Shown here in pieces: positions 33,952-42,269 of a DNA stretch of 44,606 bases (its first letter is position 1; the number at the start of each line of letters is the position of its first letter). Both the position numbers and the translations under genes were made by a program. The DNA comes from Campylobacter showae CSUNSWCD (GTDB taxonomy: Bacteria; Campylobacterota; Campylobacteria; Campylobacterales; Campylobacteraceae): contig NZ_AMZQ01000015.1 in NCBI RefSeq assembly GCF_000313615.1, forward strand, positions 1-44,606, given 5' to 3'. A model generated the notes under the pieces. That model was not told the DNA's origin, did not search any database, and saw only the letters and a list, made by a program, of their open reading frames with translations.

Positions 33952-35229
33952 CTACTGAAGCCTAGCGATGATATTTCTCACTACCTCCGCCATCATCTCC
34001 ACCGACGCTATCTCGCAGTGCTCGTTTACGGAGTGAGGCGAGTGGATGTTGGGGCCTATGGAGCAGGCTTGCAGCTCGGGCTGTTTTGCTACCAGTACGC
34101 CGCACTCAAGGCCTGCGTGCACGGCGGCAAATTTGGCTTGCGGCTTTTGTTTTTGCAGTTCCTCAAGCACCAGATGCGCAAAGTCGCTGATGCAGGGCGC
34201 CCAGTTCGCCGAGCGGTCGGCTACCCTCACATCAAAGCCCAGCGCGCTAGCTAGCGTAGCGGTCTCAAAGCCCAGATTTTCGAGCCCATCGCGCTTCATC
34301 GCGCGAGCGAAAAAGTCAAACTCGATCACTTCGCCCTTTTGCTTGACGGTCGAGAGATTTATGCTTTCGTTTACCATGCCAAGCTGCGTGTCGTAGCTGC
34401 GCACGCCCTGGGCAAATGAGTTGATGAGCGCCAAAATTTTATCGCTATTTACCAGCACGTCCGCTTCGCCCTCGCCCAGGCTCTTTACCCACGCAAGGCC
34501 TCGCTGCTTTGGATCATGCACACAGAGCGCCTTACATACGGCATTTGCGGGGATCGAGTTACTCCTCTCGCCAAAATCCAGACTAATGAGCTCGCAGCCC
34601 TCCTCGGCGAGGAATTTCGCTAGCAGTTTCGTCGCGTTTGGGATATTTTTGTGTATCTCGTTACCCGAGTGTCCGCCGCTAAGCCCGGTAACGCCGATTT
34701 CGTAGATTTTACCGATCTTTTTAACGGTCTGCGCGCCGATTTTTGCGCTTACGTTTATACCGCCCGCGCAGCCCAGCGTCACGCGGTCGTCCTCTTCGCT
34801 GTCTAAATTTAGCAGATTGGGCGATAAAATTTTACCCTTAAAGGCGTTTGCGCCCACGAGCCCGACCTCTTCGTCGTTGGTAAATAGGCACTCCAAATTT
34901 GCAAACTCCCGCATCGCGCCCATCATCATCGCCACGCCGATGCCATCATCAGCGCCCAGAGTCGAGTTTTTAGCTCTTAGGATGCCGTTTTCTTCGATCA
35001 GCTCCAAATGCGGCGCCGCGCCCACGCAGACCATATCATAGTGGCTTTGCAAGCAAATTTTAGGCTCGCCCTTTACGGCGTGGATGTTGCCAGCCTCATC
35101 GACGCTCACGCTAAAGCCCTGAGAGCGCGCAAAATCCGCCAAAAACTCCCTCATCTGCTCCGTTTCGCAGCTGCAATGCGGTATCTCGCACAGCTTCTTA
35201 AAATCGTTCATAACCTCGTTTTTTTGCAT
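33952..35229 (-). CDS. pepD: Aminoacyl-histidine dipeptidase (PepD, M20 family)
   Basis: 425 residues. M20 metal-binding motifs: LQSHYDMVCVG, STLGADDGIGVAMMMGA, FTNDEEVGLVGA, LDSEEDDRVTLGCAGG (PepD-specific) and NIHSPHSVNEH near the C-terminus. It cleaves Xaa-His and other dipeptides in the cytoplasm. It follows the MerP-like gene by 15 bases, so it may be read from the same transcript. Confidence 0.93.
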   Translation of the reverse strand: MQKNEVMNDFKKLCEIPHCSCETEQMREFLADFARSQGFSVSVDEAGNIHAVKGEPKICLQSHYDMVCVGAAPHLELIEENGILRAKNSTLGADDGIGVAMMMGAMREFANLECLFTNDEEVGLVGANAFKGKILSPNLLNLDSEEDDRVTLGCAGGINVSAKIGAQTVKKIGKIYEIGVTGLSGGHSGNEIHKNIPNATKLLAKFLAEEGCELISLDFGERSNSIPANAVCKALCVHDPKQRGLAWVKSLGEGEADVLVNSDKILALINSFAQGVRSYDTQLGMVNESINLSTVKQKGEVIEFDFFARAMKRDGLENLGFETATLASALGFDVRVADRSANWAPCISDFAHLVLEELQKQKPQAKFAAVHAGLECGVLVAKQPELQACSIGPNIHSPHSVNEHCEIASVEMMAEVVRNIIARLQ

Positions 35230-35244
35230 GTTTGCTCCTTAAAT

Positions 35245-35505
35245 TTACTTAACTATCTCGCCCGTGTAGCCAGTCGTAGCCACCGCATCTAGCAGCTGCT
35301 TCTCGCTCACGCCGTCTTTCGTCTCGACGCGGGCGGTTTTATCGTGCAGGCTAGCCTTGGCGCTGATGACGCCGTCGACGTTTAGCAGGGCTTTTCGCAC
35401 CATCGCCGTACACAGCGGGCAGTGCATCCCCTCGACTTTGATAACAAAATTTTGATTTGCAAACGCCATGCTTGCAAGCAGTAAAATAGATAGAATTTTA
35501 TTCAT
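35245..35505 (-). CDS. Secreted MerP/CopZ-like heavy-metal-binding protein
   Basis: 86 residues. Signal peptide 1-16 (AFA-N) then a single HMA domain with GMHCPLC (Cys29, Cys32). A periplasmic single HMA domain next to a MerT-like protein resembles MerP, but no merA or merR is nearby, so the metal is uncertain. It overlaps the MerT-like gene by 8 bases. Confidence 0.88.
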   Translation of the reverse strand: MNKILSILLLASMAFANQNFVIKVEGMHCPLCTAMVRKALLNVDGVISAKASLHDKTARVETKDGVSEKQLLDAVATTGYTGEIVK

Positions 35506-35827
35506 AAATTTTTCCTAAAACTTCAGGGTATGATAGCAGAATAATCACAAAAACAGCTAAAAAAACGTAGATGAAGATCCACTTTTTGCGGCGATTTGCT
35601 AGGTCGCAGGATTTTGGTTTTTTGAAAAAATAAAACGCGCTCGCCGCAAAGCAGATCGCGGCAAGTGCGGTAAAATAGGGCCTTAGCTCGGTTAGGCTCT
35701 CGATAGCTTCCGAGCTAAGCAGGCTAAATGAAGCGCCGAAAATCAAAAACAAAAGTGCAGGCAGGCAGCAAAGAGTCGCCGCCAGCGCGCTTACTACCGA
35801 CGCCAGAGCTAGCCAAAAGCCCTTCAT
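35498..35827 (-). CDS. MerT-like small membrane transport protein
   Basis: 109 residues, three transmembrane helices (about 5-28, 48-66, 84-103). The vicinal Cys20-Cys21 in ATLCCLPALLF is the MerT metal-receiving site in helix 1; a second cysteine lies in the cytoplasmic loop (KPKSCDL). The expected role is to accept a thiophilic metal from the MerP-like partner. It overlaps the transglutaminase gene by 4 bases. Confidence 0.85.
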   Translation of the reverse strand: MKGFWLALASVVSALAATLCCLPALLFLIFGASFSLLSSEAIESLTELRPYFTALAAICFAASAFYFFKKPKSCDLANRRKKWIFIYVFLAVFVIILLSYPEVLGKIYE

Positions 35828-36897
35828 TTGACCTCTTGCGACTTGTAGTCGTAGCTAAATTCTTTAGGCGAATAGTAATTTAGCACATTGTCGTCCACTT
35901 CGCCGTAAGGATAGCCGAAGTTGTTTAGCGGGAATTCCGCAGGTTTTGGCGATAACACGAAGTCGCGCGCTTCGTTAAAGCCGATCCAGCACATCTCCCA
36001 GTTGCCGAATAGATACTCGCGAATTTTAACTAGCTTACCGTCGTCGTTGCTTAGCTTTTCGCCTAGGCGCACCTTTGCGACGTCCGCGGGATCGACAGGG
36101 ATCCAGCCGTGTCCTTTTAGATAAAATTCCGCTCTGCAGTGCTGACCGCCAGAGATCGCTGCGAGGCCCTTTTCATCGGCCTTTCCCATCTCGTTTGAAA
36201 ATCTGCTCTGCCCTACTCTGATACCGAAAATCTCGCGCGCAGGGATACCTACGGCGCGGCAAAGCCCAACGAATACGGAGTTTATGTCGGTACATTTGCC
36301 AACCAGCTTGCCGCTTTCAAGGATCGCTTTTACGTCGCCCGTACCGCAGCCCAGGACGGTGTTATCGCGCTGCATGGTGTTTGCCACCCACGTGTAGATC
36401 GCCTTCGCGCGCTCCAGATCGCCTTTTATGCCTTTTGTGATCTCCCCTGCTTTTTGCTTTACGATGCCGTCATTTGGAATGTGCTGAGTAGGTTTTAGAT
36501 ACAATTCCGTTTCAGCGCTCAGCTTTTCGTTCGGGTTAAATTTGACCTTGCTAAAGTCGGTGTTTCGCTCGAAGGTCTCGACTCTAAATTTAACGCTAAG
36601 CGTCGGCTTTGCCACCTCGGCGTAGTCCACGTAAAGCGTCGGGATCGCATCGTAGTTTACCGACGGATTGGCGAAATTACCGTCAAATTTGACGTCACTC
36701 ACGCTTTGATAATCTCTGATGAACGGCAGCGGTATCCACAGCCTGGTTTTCTTGCCCGCCTCTAAAATTTCGTGATTTAGAGTTACGTCAAAAACCCTCT
36801 TGTTGCCCATAGCTTTTTCCGCTCCCAGAACGGTGCTCGGAGTAGCCATAACGGCGCCTAAAATCGCAGTGTTTCTTAAAAAATCGCGTCTTTGCAT
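35824..36897 (-). CDS. Tat-exported transglutaminase-like protein
   Basis: 357 residues. Twin-arginine signal MQRRDFLRNTAILGAV (1-26). The transglutaminase-like core (about 150-290) has the full triad: Cys202 in GKCTDINSVFVGLCRAVGIP, His253 in GGQHCRAEFYL and Asp269 in GWIPVDPAD. It probably acts as a periplasmic cysteine protease or amidase. It leads an overlapping operon with MerT-like and MerP-like genes, an unusual partnership. Substrate unknown. Confidence 0.87.
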   Translation of the reverse strand: MQRRDFLRNTAILGAVMATPSTVLGAEKAMGNKRVFDVTLNHEILEAGKKTRLWIPLPFIRDYQSVSDVKFDGNFANPSVNYDAIPTLYVDYAEVAKPTLSVKFRVETFERNTDFSKVKFNPNEKLSAETELYLKPTQHIPNDGIVKQKAGEITKGIKGDLERAKAIYTWVANTMQRDNTVLGCGTGDVKAILESGKLVGKCTDINSVFVGLCRAVGIPAREIFGIRVGQSRFSNEMGKADEKGLAAISGGQHCRAEFYLKGHGWIPVDPADVAKVRLGEKLSNDDGKLVKIREYLFGNWEMCWIGFNEARDFVLSPKPAEFPLNNFGYPYGEVDDNVLNYYSPKEFSYDYKSQEVK

Positions 36898-37030
36898 GAA
36901 ATGCCTTGTATAAATAATAGTTGCCCCGCAACTCTTGGGCGGTATTTTACTAACGAAAGGCTAAATTTGGCTTTAAATAGAGGTGTTTTCGCGTGTCGTT
37001 TGGGCGCAGCCAAATTTGGATAGTTGTTTA
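36898..37030. other. Spacer with inverted repeat upstream of the transglutaminase operon
   Basis: CTAAATTTGGCT (from about 36961) and AGCCAAATTTGG (ending near 37020) are inverted repeats, 11 of 12 matching. No gene is seen. Any promoter for the operon must lie here, but I see no convincing -10. Confidence 0.4.
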
Positions 37031-37065
37031 AATTTTACCGGCCAAGACCTGCACCTTTAAGATGC
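37031..37065 (-). repeat. RTGCRGGTCTYGG motif, copy B2
   Basis: On the minus strand, GCATCTTAAAGGTGC forms a 6-bp mini-hairpin followed by AGGTCTTGGCCGGTAAAATT. It matches B1 and B3, with compensating changes in the hairpin. Confidence 0.55.
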
Positions 37066-37114
37066 TAAATTTGGTTTGGTTAAATTTGCCATTACGAGTT
37101 TGGCTTCCTTGCGT

Positions 37115-37144
37115 AAAAAAACAACTGTTTGAGGTTGTTTTTTT
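37115..37144. terminator. Bidirectional rho-independent terminator
   Basis: AAAAAAACAAC (37115-37125) and GTTGTTTTTTT (37134-37144) are perfect 11-base inverted repeats around an 8-base loop. A T-run follows on either strand. It would end the aguB operon on the minus strand. Confidence 0.75.
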
Positions 37145-37178
37145 GCTTTATTGTAAAGGGGGCGGGGGCTTGAATTAT

Positions 37179-37196
37179 GCTTTGCTGAGGCAAAGC
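37179..37196. repeat. Small perfect hairpin GCTTTGC/GCAAAGC
   Basis: Seven-base perfect arms with loop TGAG. On the minus strand it follows TTGCGACG directly, as arm 2 does in the 120-nt elements, but the CTAGC partner is missing. Confidence 0.45.
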
Positions 37197-37215
37197 GTCG
37201 CAAGTTTAAAATTTA

Positions 37216-37251
37216 GCACTTCCGCGGTGCGGGTCTCGGTGGCTCAAATTT
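37216..37251 (+). repeat. RTGCRGGTCTYGG motif, copy B3
   Basis: GCACTTCCGCGGTGC mini-hairpin followed by GGGTCTCGGTGGCTCAAAT. It overlaps the 3' part of the truncated binding-protein gene. Confidence 0.5.
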
Positions 37252-37432
37252 GCAAATTTGGGCATAAAACGATAAAGTGCAGGATTTTTGTTCTAGACGA
37301 GGCGCTTTTAAATTTGGCAACGGGAGTTACCTCGTCGGTAATGACCGAGCCAAATTTAAAAGTCTCTGCTTGCAGTTGCGACCACAAGGGAAGCAAAGCG
37401 AAGTATAGAGCAAAAAGACAAGCCTTAATCAA
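37244..37432 (-). pseudogene. Truncated periplasmic binding-protein gene (PhnD-like N-terminus)
   Basis: 62 codons. A signal peptide (FALYFALLPLWSQLQA) is followed by ETFKFGSVITDEVTPVAKF, which looks like the start of a PhnD/THI5-type periplasmic binding protein. The frame ends after about 20 more unrelated residues. The start is TTG at 37432 overlapping the aguB stop. It seems to be the 5' remnant of a deleted gene, with a terminator about 100 bases beyond. An inverted repeat (37305-37318/37349-37362) lies within it. Confidence 0.5.
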
Positions 37433-38297
37433 TAAATCTTTTTGTTAAATTTGCGTACGCATCTATCCTTCGGTCTCTCAAAAACGGCCAAATCCTGCGC
37501 ACTTCCTCGCTCCTGGTCATATCGATCTCGACGATGCGACACTGCTCGCTCTGGCTATCGGCGCGGAAAAGCTCCTCACCCTGCGCACCGAAAACAAAGC
37601 TATTGCCCCAAAATTTGATCCCGTCCATCACGCCGCTTTCGTCACTTTCAAAGCCCACGCGGTTTACGGCGATCACTGGTAGGCCGTTTGCGACCGCATG
37701 CCCGCGCTGCACGGCGACCCAGGCCTCTAGCTGACGCGATTTTTCCTCTTCCTCATCGCCCTCAAACCAGCCGATCGCGGTCGGATAGATGAGCAGCTTC
37801 GCACCGCGCAGAGCCATGAGGCGCGCAGCCTCGGGATACCACTGATCCCAGCATACCAAAAGTCCGAGCCTACCTACGCTCGTATCTATGGGCTCAAAGC
37901 CGATGTCGCCCGGAGTAAAGTAAAATTTCTCGTAAAAGCCCGGATCGTCCGGGATGTGCATTTTGCGGTATTTGCCGGCTACGCTGCCGTCTTTTTCAAA
38001 GACAAAAGCAGTGTTGTGATACAGGCCATCCGCGCGCTTTTCAAAGAGCGAAGTGACGAGCACGACGCCGTTTTGACGCGCTACCTCACCCCAAAATTTG
38101 ACGTCGTTTTCCCAGTCCTCGGCAAGATCAAAAAACCTCGTCTCCTCGCTCTGGCAAAAATACTGCGTCTGGTGCAGCTCCTGCAGCACGACAAGCTCCG
38201 CTCCGCCGCCGCTAGCCTCGCGTACGAGCTCGAGCGTCCTTTGCACGGTCGCGTCTTTGGTGCCGTGAAATTTTTGTTGGATTAGCGCTACTTTCAT
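37425..38297 (-). CDS. aguB: N-carbamoylputrescine amidase
   Basis: 290 residues, nitrilase superfamily. Catalytic Glu in VVLQELHQTQYF, Lys in KYRKMHIPDDPGFYEKFYF and Cys in LLVCWDQWYPEAAR. The sequence HIPDDPGFYEKFYFTPGD is typical of AguB. It hydrolyses N-carbamoylputrescine to putrescine, the step after AguA (39802-40791). Two other genes separate aguA from aguB. Confidence 0.94.
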   Translation of the reverse strand: MKVALIQQKFHGTKDATVQRTLELVREASGGGAELVVLQELHQTQYFCQSEETRFFDLAEDWENDVKFWGEVARQNGVVLVTSLFEKRADGLYHNTAFVFEKDGSVAGKYRKMHIPDDPGFYEKFYFTPGDIGFEPIDTSVGRLGLLVCWDQWYPEAARLMALRGAKLLIYPTAIGWFEGDEEEEKSRQLEAWVAVQRGHAVANGLPVIAVNRVGFESDESGVMDGIKFWGNSFVFGAQGEELFRADSQSEQCRIVEIDMTRSEEVRRIWPFLRDRRIDAYANLTKRFID

Positions 38298-38398
38298 ATT
38301 TTTCCTTACGATTTAAAATTTCAAAATTATATCAAAGCGGGGATAAATTAGGGCTTGAACGGCTGGCCGGCAATCTAAATTTTACAGCTCCCGCCGGC

Positions 38399-38866
38399 TT
38401 ATAAAATTTGCTTCAGCCTTTCAAGCAAGCCCGCGCAAGAGCTAGAAACATCCTCGTAGCACCGCTCAAAATCGCGGGTGTAGTATGGATCGGCGATTAT
38501 TTTACCGCTTGGCGCGTCGCTAAATTCGAGCAGAAATTTTACTTTTTCGTCAAATTTAGCCTCAGCGCCGAATTTGCGTTTCAAAGTCCTTAAATTTTCA
38601 TCGTCCATTATCAAAATAAGATCGCTGCTATCAAAATCTTTTTGCGTTATCAAGGTTGCTTTATGGGGCGTCACGGGTACGCCGTTTTGCTTCAAAACCC
38701 GCACCGTCTCGTAATACGGCGGCTCGCCTATCTCGTCCTCGTGCGTGGCGCGCGAGTCGATGCTAAGGCGCCCGGCTAGACCCGCCTTTTCGCTCAAATT
38801 TTGCATAACGGACTGCGCCATAGTCGAGCGACAGATATTTCCGTGGCAAACGAATAAAATTTTCAT
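38399..38866 (-). CDS. Low-molecular-weight protein tyrosine phosphatase
   Basis: About 155 residues from ATG 38866 (MKILFVCHGNICRSTMAQSV). The longer frame to 38914 would overlap the cation-efflux gene and adds nothing conserved. P-loop CHGNICRS and the general-acid motif DPYYTRDF are intact. AAAGGAAAAAT lies just upstream. Substrate unknown; there is no BY-kinase nearby. Confidence 0.92.
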   Translation of the reverse strand: MKILFVCHGNICRSTMAQSVMQNLSEKAGLAGRLSIDSRATHEDEIGEPPYYETVRVLKQNGVPVTPHKATLITQKDFDSSDLILIMDDENLRTLKRKFGAEAKFDEKVKFLLEFSDAPSGKIIADPYYTRDFERCYEDVSSSCAGLLERLKQIL

Positions 38867-38880
38867 ATTTTTCCTTTGAT

Positions 38881-39801
38881 TTAGCATTCGCACGAGCCAT
38901 TTTGATCGTCGCACGGATCAAGATGCGTCGTGATCTGCCATTCAAACTCGCCGTATTTAGCCCTGATAGTAGCCTCTATCTCGTCTGAAATTTTGTGCGC
39001 GTCGTAAAGCGAAATTTCACGGTTAAAGACTAGATGAACCGCGACATAGCAGATGTTTGCGCTCTTTCTGGTAGCTAGGCCGTGATAGCTTGCTATCTGA
39101 GGGCGCGAGCGGATTATCTCTTCGATTTGCGCCGTTATCTCGGGCTCTAGCGCGCGGTCTAGCAGCACGCCTATGCTTTCTTTCATCAAATTTATCGCGC
39201 TAACGGCGATGTAGCCGCTAATTACTATACCAAAAACGGCGTCTATCGCGGCAAATCCCGTAAATTCGACCAAGATAAGCGAGGCAATAACGGCTAGGTT
39301 ACTAAAAAGGTCGCTTTTATAGTGTAGCGCGTCGGCTCTAACGATCAAATTTCTCGTGCGGCGCGCGACGCGGGAGAGGTAGGCGACCAGTAGCCCCGTA
39401 ACCGCGACCGATAGCGCCATCGCATAGAGCGAAAAAGCCGTATCTACGGGCGCTTGCTCCGTTTGCAGCTTACGCACGCTCTCGTAAAATATAAACGCGC
39501 CGGCACCCACGATCAAAACGCCCTCAAACATCGCCGCAAGCGCTTCTAGCTTGGCGTAGCCGAAGTTAAATTTAGCATCAGGCGCAGCCTGGGATTTACG
39601 GATGGCGAAGAAATTTAGCGCGGAAACTAGCAGGTCAAGCATCGAATCGATCGCCGAGCTAAGCACCGCCACCGAACCGCCGATCAAACCCGCGGCAAAT
39701 TTAATCACAGCTAGCGCAAACGCCGTAGCGCCCGCGACTATCACGGCTCTGCGACCTAAAATGTCATTTTGCCTTTTTATGTCGGCATTGTTTAATTGCA
39801 T
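38881..39801 (-). CDS. Cation diffusion facilitator (FieF/CDF) transporter
   Basis: 306 residues, six transmembrane helices and a C-terminal metallochaperone-like domain (about 215-295). Metal site motifs SAIDSMLDLL (TM2) and HYKSDLFSN (TM5) give the D-x3-D and H-x3-D of zinc/iron exporters. The tail HLDPCDDQNGSCEC has two cysteines. The start abuts the aguA stop, so it belongs to that transcript. Confidence 0.93.
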   Translation of the reverse strand: MQLNNADIKRQNDILGRRAVIVAGATAFALAVIKFAAGLIGGSVAVLSSAIDSMLDLLVSALNFFAIRKSQAAPDAKFNFGYAKLEALAAMFEGVLIVGAGAFIFYESVRKLQTEQAPVDTAFSLYAMALSVAVTGLLVAYLSRVARRTRNLIVRADALHYKSDLFSNLAVIASLILVEFTGFAAIDAVFGIVISGYIAVSAINLMKESIGVLLDRALEPEITAQIEEIIRSRPQIASYHGLATRKSANICYVAVHLVFNREISLYDAHKISDEIEATIRAKYGEFEWQITTHLDPCDDQNGSCEC

Positions 39802-40791
39802 TTAGATTTCGCTTTCGCTTCTTGCGCCTACAAATCTATTCTGTGAGGAACAATGCAGCGAGCCGTTTTGACGTACGAAAACGAGCGAATCTACGCCGAT
39901 TATCTTATGGTTCGGCAGCTCCTGCGCTAGTCGCTCAAGCACGATTTTATCGTTGTCATCATTGTATGTCGGCACGATGGCGGCGCCGTTTATAAAGATA
40001 AAATTCGCATACGTGCACCCAAGCCTCTTGTCGCCGTAAAATTTAGCCTTCGGAAGCGGTAGCGGCACGAGCTTAAAGCCCGTGTTTTCAAGCTCTTTTT
40101 TCATCGCGGCAAGCTCCTCGAAATGCTCGTCATTTGGATCGTCGCAAGAGGCATAAGCGATGGTATCATGAGCGATAAAACGCGCCAGAGTATCGACGTG
40201 GCTGTCGGTGTCGTCGCCCTTTATAAAGCCGTTTTTAAGCCATATGACGCGCCCAAGGCCAAAAAGCTCCTTAAGCCGCGCCTCGATCTGCTCTTTGTTT
40301 AGATGGGCGTTGCGATTGTCGTTTAGTAGGCACTTTTGCGTCGTTAGTAGCGTGCCGCGCCCGTTAAAATCGATACTGCCGCCCTCAAGCACGAGATCGA
40401 TACTTCGCAAATCGCTTTTAAAACGCTTGGCAAGCTCCAAATTTACGGCATTATCCTTCGAACTTTCAAATTTACCGCCCCAAGCGTTAAATTTAAAATC
40501 ATAACTGACGATTTTCGCGCCGTCCTGCACGTCTATCATGCCGTAGTCGCGTATCCACGTATCATCGGTGTCGATTTTTACGAACTCCACGTTATCAAAT
40601 TTAGCAAATCGCTCCCGAAAAATCCCCTCATCGGGGCAGATCAAAACGACCTTTTGAAACGGCGCGATAGCTGCCACCAGCCTCTCGTAGGCATCCAAAA
40701 TTTCGCCCAGATACGGCTTCCAGTCGGTATTTTCGTGCGGTAGCGATAAAAATATCAGCTCTTGTTTTTCCCACTCTGCAAACGCTCTCAA
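39802..40791 (-). CDS. aguA: Agmatine deiminase
   Basis: 329 residues, peptidyl-arginine deiminase family. VKIDTDDTWIRDYGMI, LVLEGGSIDFNGRGTLLTTQ, DTDSHVDTLARFI and the catalytic cysteine in NGSLHCSSQ are in order. It converts agmatine to N-carbamoylputrescine, which AguB then cleaves. The family usually reads GGGNIHC at the cysteine; here it is QNGSLHC. Confidence 0.92.
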   Translation of the reverse strand: MRAFAEWEKQELIFLSLPHENTDWKPYLGEILDAYERLVAAIAPFQKVVLICPDEGIFRERFAKFDNVEFVKIDTDDTWIRDYGMIDVQDGAKIVSYDFKFNAWGGKFESSKDNAVNLELAKRFKSDLRSIDLVLEGGSIDFNGRGTLLTTQKCLLNDNRNAHLNKEQIEARLKELFGLGRVIWLKNGFIKGDDTDSHVDTLARFIAHDTIAYASCDDPNDEHFEELAAMKKELENTGFKLVPLPLPKAKFYGDKRLGCTYANFIFINGAAIVPTYNDDNDKIVLERLAQELPNHKIIGVDSLVFVRQNGSLHCSSQNRFVGARSESEI

Positions 40792-40906
40792 ATTTGTCCT
40801 TTATTTAAATAATTTCTATCAAAATTTAGGGGTTATGATACCTTTTGCAAGCTTAAATTTTAAAATAAATCATACAAAATTAGTTTTAAATTTAGTTTGC
40901 TTTCGC

Positions 40907-40912
40907 TACAAT
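40907..40912 (+). promoter_or_regulatory. -10 box for the amino acid ABC operon
   Basis: TACAAT 35 bases before ATG 40947, in the AT-rich spacer divergent from aguA. Confidence 0.45.
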
Positions 40913-40946
40913 CTCGCTAAATTATCAAAAAGAAGCTAAAAAAATT

Positions 40947-41600
40947 ATGGATTTTGAGTTTATAAAAGAATTTACGCCGATGTTCGTAAAAGCTGGCATT
41001 TTCACAGTCAAGCTCTCTGTTTACGGTATCTTGCTATCGCTTGTTATCGGCATATTTTGCACGCTGGTTAAATTTTACAAGATCAAGCTCCTAACGCCTA
41101 TCGTAAACGGCTACATCGAGGTTTCCAGAAACACTCCGCTACTTATACAGCTTTTTTTCCTCTACTACGGACTTAGTAAATTCGGGCTAAATTTGAGCGC
41201 CTTTACCTGCGCGGTCGCGGGACTTGCGTTTCTAGGCGGCAGCTACATGGCGGAGAGTTTTCGCCTTGGTTTTGAGGCGGTGAAAAAGACGCAGATCGAG
41301 GCCGCGCTTAGCGTCGCGCTCACGCAAGGGCAAATTTTACGCTACGTTATCTTGCCTCAGGCTTTTAGCGTTTCGATCCCCGCGGTCGCGGCTAACGTCA
41401 TCTTTCTCATCAAAGAAACCTCGGTCATCAGTATCATCGCCCTGCCCGATCTAGTTTACGCGACCAAGGATATCATCGGGCTTTACTACATGACCGACGA
41501 GGCGCTTTTTATGCTCGTCGTTAGCTATTTGATTATCATTTTGCCGATATCTTTGGTGTTATTTTGGCTAGAAAAAAGGATGAGAGTTGGACGGAGTTAG
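40947..41600 (+). CDS. Amino acid ABC transporter permease 1
   Basis: 217 residues, five transmembrane helices. HisM/GlnP-family motifs: GYIEVSRNTPLLIQLFFLYY and the EAA loop EAALSVALTQGQILRYVILP. It forms the channel with the second permease (14-base overlap). The operon runs permease, permease, ATPase, binding protein. Confidence 0.93.
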   Translation: MDFEFIKEFTPMFVKAGIFTVKLSVYGILLSLVIGIFCTLVKFYKIKLLTPIVNGYIEVSRNTPLLIQLFFLYYGLSKFGLNLSAFTCAVAGLAFLGGSYMAESFRLGFEAVKKTQIEAALSVALTQGQILRYVILPQAFSVSIPAVAANVIFLIKETSVISIIALPDLVYATKDIIGLYYMTDEALFMLVVSYLIIILPISLVLFWLEKRMRVGRS

Positions 41601-42261
41601 TATTTTATTCGACCCGCTAGTCTTAAAGCGGCTGATTTTCGAGGGGCTGTGGATGAGCGTGCAGATTTCGGCCATCTCGATCGCCATCTCTCTTGTTTTG
41701 GGCACGTTTTTGGGCGTGGCTATGAGCTCGAAAAACAAATTTATCTTTTTCGTGCTCAAAATTTGTCTCGAAATCGTACGTATAATGCCTCAAATCGTCT
41801 GGCTATTTTTGTTTTACTACGGTGCAAGCAAGGCGTTTGGGCTTGATATCTCTAAATTTAACGCCTCGCTCATCGTATTTAGCTTGTGGGGCGTGTTTGA
41901 GATGATGGATATCGTGCGCGGCGCGATCGTCTCGATACCGCGGCATCAGTTTGAAAGCGCGGCGGCTCTGGCGCTTAGCAAGACTCAAATTTATCTTTAC
42001 GTTGTGATCCCGCTAGCCACGCGCCGTCTAGTGCCTGCCGGCGTAAATTTACTAAGCCGTATCATCAAAACCACCCCGATCGTCGCTCTCATAGGCGTAC
42101 CCGACCTGCTAAAAGTCGGACAGCAAACGATCGAAGCCGCAAGCTTAACGGCAAACCCGACCGTGCCGTTTTGGATATACGGCTTTATATTTTTATTATA
42201 TTTTCTCGTCTGCTATCCTATCTCAAAACTATCCAAGATACTTGAAAACAGATGGGCATAA
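41587..42261 (+). CDS. Amino acid ABC transporter permease 2
   Basis: 224 residues, about five transmembrane helices. LEIVRIMPQIVWLFLFYYG and the EAA loop ESAAALALSKTQIYLYVVIP match the polar amino acid permease family. TTG start at 41587 within the end of the previous gene, with GGATG just upstream. Confidence 0.93.
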   Translation: MDGVSILFDPLVLKRLIFEGLWMSVQISAISIAISLVLGTFLGVAMSSKNKFIFFVLKICLEIVRIMPQIVWLFLFYYGASKAFGLDISKFNASLIVFSLWGVFEMMDIVRGAIVSIPRHQFESAAALALSKTQIYLYVVIPLATRRLVPAGVNLLSRIIKTTPIVALIGVPDLLKVGQQTIEAASLTANPTVPFWIYGFIFLLYFLVCYPISKLSKILENRWA

Positions 42262-42269
42262 GGAATCAA

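Noticed and set aside
37305-37362. 14-bp perfect inverted repeat as another copy of the 120-nt element
   Set aside because: It lies in the preserved coding part of the PhnD-like remnant, where the arms encode FKF and AKFK, and the TTGCGACG/CTAGC loop is not in the right place.
37062-37448. 128-codon plus-strand frame
   Set aside because: It crosses a strong bidirectional terminator and the signal-peptide remnant on the other strand; composition is erratic and there is no start signal.
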